In this document: positions 1 to 7,905 of the stretch, piece after piece
How positions within the stretch are numbered: position 1 is the stretch's first letter
Layout of the letters: each line of letters begins with the position of its first letter
Virus record (IMG/VR): IMGVR_UViG_3300050011_000005
Location: 1-26,495 of that record
Source of the DNA: a virus
DNA length: 26,495 nt
Strand: one strand, 5' to 3'
The notes under the pieces: generated by a model
Seen by the model: the letters and a program-made list of their open reading frames with translations, nothing else
The model's database searches: none
What the model was told of the DNA's origin: nothing
Made by a program: the position numbers and the translations under genes

Positions 1-2583
1 GACGCGATACCCTCGAGCTACACCTCGAACGATGCGGGCTCGCTCAATACCTCGGTCACCTACCCCAACGATCAATGGGCGCAGATCACCGTAGGGGCAA
101 TCGGAACGGCCAATGGCGCTGGCGTCGGAGTCATTCTCCGCGGTTCGACAAGTGCCAATACGCTCTATCGCATTTTCGGCAGCTCCTCCCCGGGCGTGGT
201 GTTCCTGTACAAGCGCGTGGCCGGAGTTGGCACACTTCTCGCGACAGCCACGGGTGTCTCTCTTATCGCCGGCGACGTCCTCTATGCCCAAGCGGTAGGC
301 ACGACGATCACGGTATCGAAGAACGGCACGCAGATACTGAGCGTGACGGATGCCTCGATCTCCTCCGGCATCCCCGGGATTCATTACAGTTCGACCGACA
401 ACGCATCGGATTCGATTGCGGCATTCAGCGCGGGCAATTTCTTTACGCTGCTGTCGGCTCTCGCGTCGGGCGGATCAGCGGGCACCGCAGCCATGACCAG
501 CGGCATAGCGCTTGCCGCAGCAGCGGCCGGTGAATCAGTCTTCACGCCGATATTGGTCCCGGCGCCACCAATCCTCAGCCAGCCCCTTGCGTATGGGATT
601 GCCTCGATTCCGGCCGCGTGCAGCGATGGGTTGTATCGCGGGCAGTTCCCTCTAGGCAGTCCCGCGCCAGTGCAGATATCGCCCACAGCCGGGACGTACA
701 CGGGTACTCAGACCATCACGCTTTCGTGCTCTACCACGGACGCGAGCATCTACTACACGACCGATGGCAGCGCGCCCGCGTATCCAATTTCTGGCACGAC
801 TCAGATGTATACGGCGCCGCTGTCCGTTGCGGTAAGCCAGGTCGTCAATGCAATTGCCATATCTCAAAATCGTTACCCGACTGACATAGCTAGCGCTTCT
901 TACACTATCTACGTGGCCCCGCCCGTCCTCGCCGCTGCCCCGACATTCAGCCCATCGGCCGGCACCTACGGCGGTGCTCAGAGCGTGACGCTTGCGAGCG
1001 CAACGCCTGGAGCGGTGATTCACTACACCACGGACGGATCGACGCCGACCGGATCGAGTACCGTATATTCAAGCCCGATTACAGTGAGCGCGACGACGCA
1101 GGTAAGGGCTATCGCGTCTGCTGGAGGGTTTCTCAATAGCACGGTGGCGAGCGCTACTTACACGATTAGCGCGAGTGCCGCACTTGGGTTTCCAGTTACC
1201 GGCTACTGGAACGCACAGCCTCAAACCAGCAACAATGCCTACCTTCAAGGGCTGGCGCATAACTACAATTTCAACATCTTCGTCGGTTGGATATTTAGCC
1301 CAACAATTCCGAGCAACATGCAGTATGTCAAGGCGCAGGCGACTGCGGCGGGCAACTATTGCAAGACTCTTGTTTACCAAATCGACAACGAATGGTGGCC
1401 GTCAACGTCCGCCGTCGGTTTCTTCGACTATGCGATGCTTGCGGCGCTCAACCTCAGCCCATATTGGTGGCTGGTATCCAACTACCCTGGCACGACACAA
1501 GTCGCGTCTCAGGATGGATTGCCGAAGGTGGCGACCAATACCACTAGCGCATCCCCCGTCGTCAACGTCGCCAGCATGGGGTCAATCGTTGGTCCCGGCA
1601 ATGTCAACTGTCCGCAGATGTTGGCCTGGCTATTTTATCAAGAGTACGTGCTCGGCAACTCCAAGGCATTGAATTCCAGCAACCCGGTCTATCCGGCGAA
1701 CCCATACTTGGACGGAGTGCTGCAAGACAATCAGGAAACATCGCCATCGGTTAGTGGGTGTTGGCTCAATACAGCGGTGAATTACGTCTGCAACTTCTCG
1801 ACACAGAACCCGTCGGTGATGCCTGCGCAGGCGACAGGGTTCAGCCAACGCGTCGCAAAGATGCGCTCGCTATACTCGACAACGCCTGGTGGCACACCGT
1901 TCCTCAACGGGGGCAACTGTGGCGGATTCCCGTTCGGTTCTGCGGCGGTATATCCGGCTGCGGTACATGGATTATACGATATCGCGATGGCTGAAAATCC
2001 GTTCGGCTTGTTCGAGTACTACGGCGGCAGTGTATATACAACCATGCTCGCGGCATTCGTTGCATACGAAGTGCTGCTGAACCAGGCCCCCGGCAACTAC
2101 TGCGTAATTCTTACTGAAAGTCCGTCGTCTGTCGGTACTACACAAACGCCATTTACTTCGTCGCTTCAATCCGCATGGCTCGCGTCAGACTGGCAGGCAA
2201 TCCGGTATCAGTTGGGCAATGCAATGCTGATGCGTTGGTCATGGTGGATCGGCCCGGCAGCGGGACAGGTGTGGCAGTTCGATGAAGTGCTTGGTGGCAC
2301 GACGTACAACAAACTCAACTGGGCAGGGCAGCCCGTTGGCGCTCGCAGTCTCACCCCATGGCTCGCACAGGGGCCGTATGGCTTGTATCTGGCAAATTTC
2401 GACAATTGTGTCTGGATCATTAACCCAAAAGGCAATGGCGCGCAGACGTTCAACATGCCATTCAGCGGGCACTTTCTTGCGACGCTGGGATACGGCGGCA
2501 GTTACAATAACGGTGCTGCATTTACTGCATCAACAAGAATGACGTTGCAGGATAGAGACGCCGTTTGTGTTCGAAACGCGTAA
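1..2583 (+). CDS. Tail fibre / surface depolymerase-like protein, 5' end outside the window
   Basis: The reading frame is open from base 1 to the TAA at 2581-2583, so the gene begins upstream; at least 860 residues are visible. The N-terminal visible part is beta-rich and holds at least one copy of the 20-residue motif (MTSGIALAAAAAG at about 493-531) found in the next gene. Two chitobiase/beta-hexosaminidase C-terminal-type domains follow at about 661-912 and 931-1179, each with SPxAGTYxGxQxxTL, then YYTTDGS or HYTTDGS, and ending SATYTI or SASYTI. From about 1180 a large aromatic-rich domain resembles glycoside-hydrolase-like TIM barrels, with QIDNEWW and YLDGVLQDN as possible acidic active-site segments and a terminal INPKGNGAQTF strand region. 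I infer a receptor-binding or glycan-degrading virion protein; the catalytic assignment is tentative. The C-terminus may have been replaced (see the relic at 2595-2654). Confidence 0.72.
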   Translation, partial: DAIPSSYTSNDAGSLNTSVTYPNDQWAQITVGAIGTANGAGVGVILRGSTSANTLYRIFGSSSPGVVFLYKRVAGVGTLLATATGVSLIAGDVLYAQAVGTTITVSKNGTQILSVTDASISSGIPGIHYSSTDNASDSIAAFSAGNFFTLLSALASGGSAGTAAMTSGIALAAAAAGESVFTPILVPAPPILSQPLAYGIASIPAACSDGLYRGQFPLGSPAPVQISPTAGTYTGTQTITLSCSTTDASIYYTTDGSAPAYPISGTTQMYTAPLSVAVSQVVNAIAISQNRYPTDIASASYTIYVAPPVLAAAPTFSPSAGTYGGAQSVTLASATPGAVIHYTTDGSTPTGSSTVYSSPITVSATTQVRAIASAGGFLNSTVASATYTISASAALGFPVTGYWNAQPQTSNNAYLQGLAHNYNFNIFVGWIFSPTIPSNMQYVKAQATAAGNYCKTLVYQIDNEWWPSTSAVGFFDYAMLAALNLSPYWWLVSNYPGTTQVASQDGLPKVATNTTSASPVVNVASMGSIVGPGNVNCPQMLAWLFYQEYVLGNSKALNSSNPVYPANPYLDGVLQDNQETSPSVSGCWLNTAVNYVCNFSTQNPSVMPAQATGFSQRVAKMRSLYSTTPGGTPFLNGGNCGGFPFGSAAVYPAAVHGLYDIAMAENPFGLFEYYGGSVYTTMLAAFVAYEVLLNQAPGNYCVILTESPSSVGTTQTPFTSSLQSAWLASDWQAIRYQLGNAMLMRWSWWIGPAAGQVWQFDEVLGGTTYNKLNWAGQPVGARSLTPWLAQGPYGLYLANFDNCVWIINPKGNGAQTFNMPFSGHFLATLGYGGSYNNGAAFTASTRMTLQDRDAVCVRNA

Positions 2584-2594
2584 GGACAAACTAG

Positions 2595-2654
2595 AATGAA
2601 GGTAGCACGACAACGTTCACGATGTACGACGGCGACGGCCGGATACTAATCTAG
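2595..2654 (+). pseudogene. Relic of a fibre-gene 3' end between two fibre genes
   Basis: Frame 3 encodes NEGSTTTFTMYDGDGRILI followed by TAG at 2652-2654. A TAG at 2592-2594 lies just before it in the same frame, so it is not attached to any upstream reading frame. It resembles the last residues of the preceding protein: NNGAAFT...RMTLQDRDAVCV aligns with NEG...TFTMYDGDGRILI. The TAG overlaps the GTG start of the next gene (TAGTG), the kind of junction seen elsewhere in this operon. I infer that this is the original 3' end of a homologous fibre gene, cut off when the current C-terminal module was inserted or the gene was rearranged. The stretch is too short for certainty. Confidence 0.45.
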
Positions 2655-4939
2655 TGAGCATTTTAATTTCGGCCGCCAATTCCGGTCTTGCGACGACGAC
2701 GTCTCTGACGAATCCACAGAGTTGCACCAAACTTGTTTGGGCTAAAACTTCGGCCGCGGTTACCAGTTTTCAAAGTTTGCTGATCGCCGCCAACTCGGGA
2801 TTTACAGCATTTAATGCGTTGCTGGCATTGCCATCGCTGTCGGTCACTACGGCTCCCGGCACTTACCAGAATTTCGGCTCACAGCCCACATGGACTAATT
2901 GGAATTGCTATGCGATGACCTCAACCACGGCTGGAGCCGGCAGTCTCATTGGTTACTTTGAAGATAATGCTGGCGGAGGATTCGTATCGCAGTCAATGAC
3001 TGGCGTATCGTTCACGAACGTCAACGACTGGATTGCCGCTAATTATCTGAATCAGGCCATGCAGATGGCCTATTACATGGAGTGGAACATTCCACTCACG
3101 CTTGCGCAGCTCAACGCGCAGTTTCTATCTGCCACTCCTATCGTAGCGCTTGGAAATCTAAGCCGTTACCTGTCACTCACGAATGCGGCGACGGCCGGTA
3201 CTGATTCGAGCGGCAACAGCTTCAACATGACGGCAGTTGGCACGCTTGCTGACGGATCCAGTTTGCCTACCTTTCCGTCCGGCGCTGCGCTGGCTTCCTC
3301 GGCTGCTGGAAACTCTGGCGTTACCGCCACCCTCAATCAGGGCCTCTCGTGCCTCATGGGCGGCCGGTCGTCGTTCACGGCCGGCGGCAGCCTGTCGGCG
3401 ACAGCGCAGAGCGCTGGATCCTCGCAAGCGACCATCGTTCAGTGGGCGAGCGTGGTGCTTTCATCCCCGCTCTACGCTGGCTTGGGCGGTGTACTCGACG
3501 GTTATCTGTGGCCGATCGCGCAGCCTCAGGCTGGAACCACGGTCTACTACGACCCCACGTACATGACCGTGGCTCCAAGCGGGGCGATCACCGCGACGTC
3601 GAATAATTTCTCGGCGCTGATTGGCTTTTACGATCCGTCCGCTGGTTGGTGCGAGGCGCTGTACAGTTACACGCCTACCCTGGTGAGCTACGCGCAAGGC
3701 GGCTCGAGCTTCACCGCCACGATATCAAATCTACCGTTTGCCTCACTCGCGACGGCAGCGGCCAATGATTCGACATTGCAGGCTGACCTCACCGCGAGTA
3801 TTCAGGCAACTGTGGCTGCTGGCGGCGTTTCAGGTTTGACCGCAGATCTCACGGCCGCTCCAGGATTCGGTATGCTGGCCCGCGGCAACGGTTCAGCTCA
3901 AAGCGCGCTCACGACCGGCATTGCTCTCGCCTGCCTCGCGGGCGGGCGCAGTTACGGCGGGGATTCATTGACCACGGGGATTGCCCTTGTCTCTCGCCCC
4001 ACGGGAGCGTCCAACGCGAGCGGCGCGGTTATCACAGGGATTCGCCTGGCCACAGCCATGAGCGGCGCTGGGGCCATCTCAGGCACCCCCACGACGGGTA
4101 TTCGGATCGCATCGAGCGCGGGCGGCCGGTCACAGATCGGTGCGCCGCTGCTGACGGACTTCAACCTGCACGCTTCGTCAGCCGGGTCTGGATCCGCAGT
4201 ATCCTCGATAATCGTGCCAAAGCCACTCACCGCGCAGATTGGCGGCAACTCAAGCATGTTGGTGGCGACTATTCGTACCGGCGTCACATTCAAGGCGCGC
4301 GCTCGAGGCGCGGGGTCGTTTCAGGGCACAGCCTTCCCCCAGGGCGCCGCTCTCGCTGCTATGATTAGCGGCAATTCGATTTTTGATCCGCCGCTGACCA
4401 CGCTGGAGCGCTATCACTTGCCGATCCTGCTCTCTCACCAAATACCGGGGATTTACCAGCCTGGACCGCTCCCCGAGGGGCAGTTCCCGATGGGGCCCGG
4501 CGAAGTGTCGGTCTACGCGATCGACTGGACGTACTGGCTCGCATTCCTGTGGCAGCCGGGATATTCGGCGGCATTGGGCTATGTGATCCGCCCCTTCCCA
4601 TGGACCGGCTACGAGTACATTTGCACGACGGCCGGACAGACTGGCAACTACGCACCCGTGTGGCCGGACAATGCGGTGGGCGAGATGGTCGTCGACGGCA
4701 GCGTGGTGTGGACCAGCCAAGCGCTGAGCGTCGCATCGTTGCAGACAAGCGTCGTGTCCGCGTCCTATAGTGCGCCTCTCGGGATCGTTACTACCGGGTA
4801 CGTGATCGTGAACAACTTGACCCCGGTGCAGATCGACGCGACGACGGCCACGCCTGGGAAGACTTACGAAGTCATGTGCACCGCCGCGCTGGCGAGCGGA
4901 GATTTTTTGATTGGCAAACTCATTTTCGACGTGAATTGA
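2654..4939 (+). CDS. Tail fibre-like protein with 20-residue tandem repeats
   Basis: A 761-residue protein starting at GTG 2654, with no strong ribosome binding site, but the start overlaps an upstream TAG. The composition is rich in Gly, Ala, Ser and Thr with few charges, as in trimeric beta-structured phage fibres. Residues about 377-576 are ten consecutive 20-residue units with the pattern xxLTTGIxLxxxxxGxSxxx and no insertions; three or so looser units lie at nucleotides 3281-3435. Near the C-terminus, after the sequence PEGQFPMG, comes an aromatic segment ending YICTTAGQTGNYAPVWP and VDGSVVWTS. This resembles the short sugar-binding or connector modules common in phage tail proteins. The preceding gene has a matching GQFPLG linker after the same repeat motif, so the two proteins share modules. 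The role as a structural adhesin is inferred from composition and position. No enzymatic motif is seen. Confidence 0.7.
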   Translation: MSILISAANSGLATTTSLTNPQSCTKLVWAKTSAAVTSFQSLLIAANSGFTAFNALLALPSLSVTTAPGTYQNFGSQPTWTNWNCYAMTSTTAGAGSLIGYFEDNAGGGFVSQSMTGVSFTNVNDWIAANYLNQAMQMAYYMEWNIPLTLAQLNAQFLSATPIVALGNLSRYLSLTNAATAGTDSSGNSFNMTAVGTLADGSSLPTFPSGAALASSAAGNSGVTATLNQGLSCLMGGRSSFTAGGSLSATAQSAGSSQATIVQWASVVLSSPLYAGLGGVLDGYLWPIAQPQAGTTVYYDPTYMTVAPSGAITATSNNFSALIGFYDPSAGWCEALYSYTPTLVSYAQGGSSFTATISNLPFASLATAAANDSTLQADLTASIQATVAAGGVSGLTADLTAAPGFGMLARGNGSAQSALTTGIALACLAGGRSYGGDSLTTGIALVSRPTGASNASGAVITGIRLATAMSGAGAISGTPTTGIRIASSAGGRSQIGAPLLTDFNLHASSAGSGSAVSSIIVPKPLTAQIGGNSSMLVATIRTGVTFKARARGAGSFQGTAFPQGAALAAMISGNSIFDPPLTTLERYHLPILLSHQIPGIYQPGPLPEGQFPMGPGEVSVYAIDWTYWLAFLWQPGYSAALGYVIRPFPWTGYEYICTTAGQTGNYAPVWPDNAVGEMVVDGSVVWTSQALSVASLQTSVVSASYSAPLGIVTTGYVIVNNLTPVQIDATTATPGKTYEVMCTAALASGDFLIGKLIFDVN
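3782..4381 (+). repeat. Ten-unit 60-nt (20-aa) in-frame repeat array
   Basis: The codons for the conserved core (TTGIAL, ITGIRL, TTGIRI, TDFNLH and similar) begin at 3911, 3971, 4031, 4091 and 4151, exactly 60 nt apart. Weaker units keep the same phase at 3791, 3851, 4211, 4271 and 4331. The DNA copies have diverged considerably while the period has no indels, which points to selection on a regular protein fold such as a beta-helix or trimeric beta stalk rather than to recent slippage. Confidence 0.85.
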
Positions 4940-4942
4940 GGA
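4938..4942 (+). promoter_or_regulatory. Strong ribosome binding site for the SGNH hydrolase
   Basis: GAGGA overlaps the TGA stop of the fibre gene (4937-4939) and lies 6 nt before the ATG at 4949. It fixes that start and suggests translational coupling. Confidence 0.7.
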
Positions 4943-4948
4943 ATATTT

Positions 4949-6238
4949 ATGGGCCTATATACATCCAATCCTGTAACAATTCCAGGATTGAGTGAACCGA
5001 ATTTGCCAGTACCCGCCGCCAACGTCACCGGCCCTCTCGCCAACGCGACGATACCGGCGGGGAATGTGACGGGCTCGGGAGGGTTACTCAGCCTTTCACT
5101 GATGCCCAAGTGGATGCAGGCGCGCGGCCGCGTTCTCGCAAAGACGGGCGGTGCGAAGATTCTAACGATTGGCGAATCAACGACGCGCGGCAACGGTTCT
5201 GGCGGCGCTACCGGGAACATGGGGTTGTCTTATCCCACGCAGTTAGCGCAAATGCTGTCGGCGCGCGGGCTGCCGGCGAGTTGGAACTCTTTTGCCGGTG
5301 ATGGTAACTATGGCGGCATCGCTAATTACACGTCGCAAGTCGACAATCGTCTGGTAGTCGGAGCAAATTGGGTTTCATCATTTGCCAACACCAGGCAAGT
5401 TCTGGGTGGGCAGGACACCATCAACACTTCCGCTGGCGCTGTGAGTGCCGCTAATACGGTTACGTTTACAGTCACTCAGTCCCAGTTTGACACGGTAGAT
5501 ATCTATTGTTTTGCTGACGCAACTTTTTCCTACACCGTCTCCGTGGATGGTGGTCCAGTGCTTCAAACCGTCAATGTGGTCCCTGTTATCTACAATGGCT
5601 TTGCAGGAACGGCGCTGCAGAAAAACACCATCGCGGTGCCGCTGGGCACACATGCCATCAATATTGTTAAGTCTTCAGGAGCCAGCGGCGGCCCAGGTGC
5701 GTTTGACCTTTCCGGTATCGTTGCCTACAACTCGACAACTCCAGAAGTTCAGGTCATCAACGCCGGTATCAGCGGTGGCATCACCGGAACGGCCATGATG
5801 ACGGGGTGGAATTATACGAACACAGGAGGACCCTACGGCTGGGATCGTCTATCGGCGCTCGCTGGCGGAACATTCAATGTGTGGGCTCCGGACCTGACCA
5901 TCTTGAGTTTAATGATCAACGATGCTGTCGCGGCAACACCGCTGGCGACTTATTCTGCCAGCATTCAGGCCATTGTGACGGCGGCACTGACTTCTGGTGA
6001 TTGCCTCATGATGGTAGGTCCTCCTGGCTCCACATCCCTGCAAACCGATGCTATTCAACGGCAGTACGGGGCAGCCGCTCTTGCGGTTGCCGCCGCCAAC
6101 AATATCGTGGGGGTAAACTTCCAACAGCGATGGGTATCCTACGCCAATATGACGCCTGCTTATGCCGATACCATCCATCCCAACGGAGTGGGTTACGCGG
6201 ATGAAGCAGCCACGCTTGCCAATCTACTGATGCAGTGA
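4949..6238 (+). CDS. SGNH/GDSL-family hydrolase (virion-associated esterase-like protein)
   Basis: A 429-residue protein with the four SGNH sequence blocks in order. Block I is ILTIGESTTRG with nucleophile Ser77. A Gly273 candidate for the oxyanion hole lies in VINAGISGG. Asn324 lies in LTILSLMIND. Block V is DTIHPN with Asp407 and His410. Members of this family hydrolyse ester bonds, often removing acetyl groups from sugars. Residues 1-60 are a low-complexity beta-type leader (repeated GPLANATIPAGNVTG-like phrases) that could attach the enzyme to a fibre, as in tail-spike deacetylases. A 130-residue beta-rich insertion (about 140-260) lies between blocks I and II and could bind carbohydrate. 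Its place directly after two fibre genes suggests it acts on O-acetylated capsule or lipopolysaccharide at the cell surface. That substrate is inferred. Confidence 0.85.
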   Translation: MGLYTSNPVTIPGLSEPNLPVPAANVTGPLANATIPAGNVTGSGGLLSLSLMPKWMQARGRVLAKTGGAKILTIGESTTRGNGSGGATGNMGLSYPTQLAQMLSARGLPASWNSFAGDGNYGGIANYTSQVDNRLVVGANWVSSFANTRQVLGGQDTINTSAGAVSAANTVTFTVTQSQFDTVDIYCFADATFSYTVSVDGGPVLQTVNVVPVIYNGFAGTALQKNTIAVPLGTHAINIVKSSGASGGPGAFDLSGIVAYNSTTPEVQVINAGISGGITGTAMMTGWNYTNTGGPYGWDRLSALAGGTFNVWAPDLTILSLMINDAVAATPLATYSASIQAIVTAALTSGDCLMMVGPPGSTSLQTDAIQRQYGAAALAVAAANNIVGVNFQQRWVSYANMTPAYADTIHPNGVGYADEAATLANLLMQ

Positions 6239-6309
6239 GAAAACAATGACAGCCGCCAAGCGGCAACGCCTCTGCGCTCAACCTCACAGTCTGCAAACGC
6301 ATGTGAGCC

Positions 6310-7905
6310 ATGTTCGATTTTCGTTCGCCTGATTACCTCCCGGTCATCCGTCAGCGCATCGAGCGGTTGCAGAAGATCAGGGCGAATCCGGATAAGATAC
6401 CGGCGCTCAAGGTCTACTATCGGGAGAACCCGATACGGTTTATCGAGGATTTTGGGGTAACTGTAGACCCCCGCAACGCGGGAACGTCCGTGCCAATCAC
6501 AATGCCGTTCGTGCTCTTTCCTCGCCAGCGTGAATGGCTAGAGTTCACCTTGCAGAACTGGAAGGACAAGGAATTCGGGATCACCGAGAAGTCGCGGGAT
6601 GTTGGCATTAGCTGGCTCGCAATCGCGCTCTCGTGCACGCTGTGCCTCTTTCGAAAAGACTTGGCCATTGGCTTCGGCTCGCAGCAAATGGACAAGGTGG
6701 ACCGGCTGGGAGACCCATCGAGCCTATTCTACAAAGCGCGCATGTTCATGATGAACCTTCCGGTAGAATTTCGCGGCGGATTCGACATCAACAAGCATGC
6801 CCCGCACATGCGAATACTGTTCCCAGAATCAAAGTCCTCGATGGTCGGTGAGGTTGGAGATAACATCGGTCGAGGCGGTCGGACGGCAATCTATTTCATT
6901 GACGAAGCGGCGCACCTCGAACATCCCTTGCTGGTCGATCAATCCCTATCCGCTACGACCAATTGCCGCTTCGATATGTCGAGCGTATACGGGACGGCGA
7001 ATCCGTTTGCAGAGAAAGCGAACGGCGGGAAGTACCGGAAATTTTCGTTTAGCTGGCGCGACGATCCACGCAAGGACGATGCGTGGTACGAGGCACTGAA
7101 ACTCAAGTTCGATCCAGTGACCATTGCGCAAGAGTTCGACATGAACTACGGCGCGAGCATCGAGGGAGTTGTGATCCCATCCGACTGGGTAAGCGCCGCC
7201 GTCGATGCCCACCTCAAGTTGAACCTACCGCCATCCGGCAAGAAGCACGGAGCCCTCGACGTAGCGGATGCGGGCGTAGACAAGAACGCCTTCGCGGTGC
7301 GCCACGGCAACGTGTTGCTGCACGCCGAGTCCTGGAGCGGCAAGGGGTCTGACATCTTTGCCACCTGCGAGCGGGCGTTCCTGCTGGCCGATACGCACGG
7401 GCTGCAATCCTTCGCCTACGACAACGACGGGCTGGGGGCCGGGATCACGGGGGACGCGAGAATCATCAACGCACGGCGCCGTGCGGTCGGTCAGAAGCCG
7501 ATCGCGATCGAGCCGTTCCGTGGATCAGGCAAGGTGCTGTTCCCGGAACGAATGATGATTCCGGGGAGAAAGAACGAGGATTTCTTTGCTAACCAAAAAT
7601 CGCAGAGCTGGTGGCATCTGCGCTTCATGTTCCAAGAAACGTGGCGCGCGGTGAGCGGTCAGACGTATGATCCGCAGATGGTCATCAGCATTGCCAAGGG
7701 ATTCAAGGAACTGCCGCGCCTGCTCATTGAGCTATCGCAACCCACATACTCGCAGAATACGGCGGGAAAGATGCTCATCGACAAGGCCCCTGAAGGATCC
7801 CAAAGTCCAAATTTGGCAGATTCCGCCATGATGTTGTTCGCGCCTCAAAAACCTCCGATGAAAATCAACCCCAACCTGCTGGCAGACCGCGAACATGTCG
7901 CTTAA
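6310..7905 (+). CDS. terL: Terminase large subunit (packaging ATPase and nuclease)
   Basis: A 531-residue protein that translocates DNA into the prohead through the portal and cuts the concatemer. The ATPase domain has a variant Walker A, KSRDVGIS at residues 94-101, and a Walker B, IYFIDEAA, with Asp198 and Glu199. A coupling-type motif, VYGTANP, lies at about 227-232. The RNase H-like nuclease domain has LDVADAG (Asp317, Asp320), FAYDNDG (Asp371, Asp373) and NLADSAM (Asp504) as metal-binding acids. The length is normal for the family. The 71-nt space before it holds no clear gene; the ATG at 6310 follows GTGAG, a weak binding site. The gene is followed by the portal with an 11-nt overlap. 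No small terminase gene is recognisable next to it, so that subunit is either encoded elsewhere or unrecognised. Confidence 0.95.
   Translation: MFDFRSPDYLPVIRQRIERLQKIRANPDKIPALKVYYRENPIRFIEDFGVTVDPRNAGTSVPITMPFVLFPRQREWLEFTLQNWKDKEFGITEKSRDVGISWLAIALSCTLCLFRKDLAIGFGSQQMDKVDRLGDPSSLFYKARMFMMNLPVEFRGGFDINKHAPHMRILFPESKSSMVGEVGDNIGRGGRTAIYFIDEAAHLEHPLLVDQSLSATTNCRFDMSSVYGTANPFAEKANGGKYRKFSFSWRDDPRKDDAWYEALKLKFDPVTIAQEFDMNYGASIEGVVIPSDWVSAAVDAHLKLNLPPSGKKHGALDVADAGVDKNAFAVRHGNVLLHAESWSGKGSDIFATCERAFLLADTHGLQSFAYDNDGLGAGITGDARIINARRRAVGQKPIAIEPFRGSGKVLFPERMMIPGRKNEDFFANQKSQSWWHLRFMFQETWRAVSGQTYDPQMVISIAKGFKELPRLLIELSQPTYSQNTAGKMLIDKAPEGSQSPNLADSAMMLFAPQKPPMKINPNLLADREHVA

Noticed and set aside
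2596-2649. 17-codon ATG frame between the two fibre genes
   Set aside because: It lies in a different frame from the fibre-end relic, which explains the same bases better, and it has no family features.
6252-6264. GCCGC-CAA-GCGGC stem-loop before the terminase as a terminator
   Set aside because: The stem is only 5 bp with a 3-nt loop and no following T-run, so it is not supported as a terminator.
6246-6332. 28-codon ATG frame in the spacer before the terminase
   Set aside because: It has no clear ribosome binding site, runs into the terminase start and shows no recognisable sequence.
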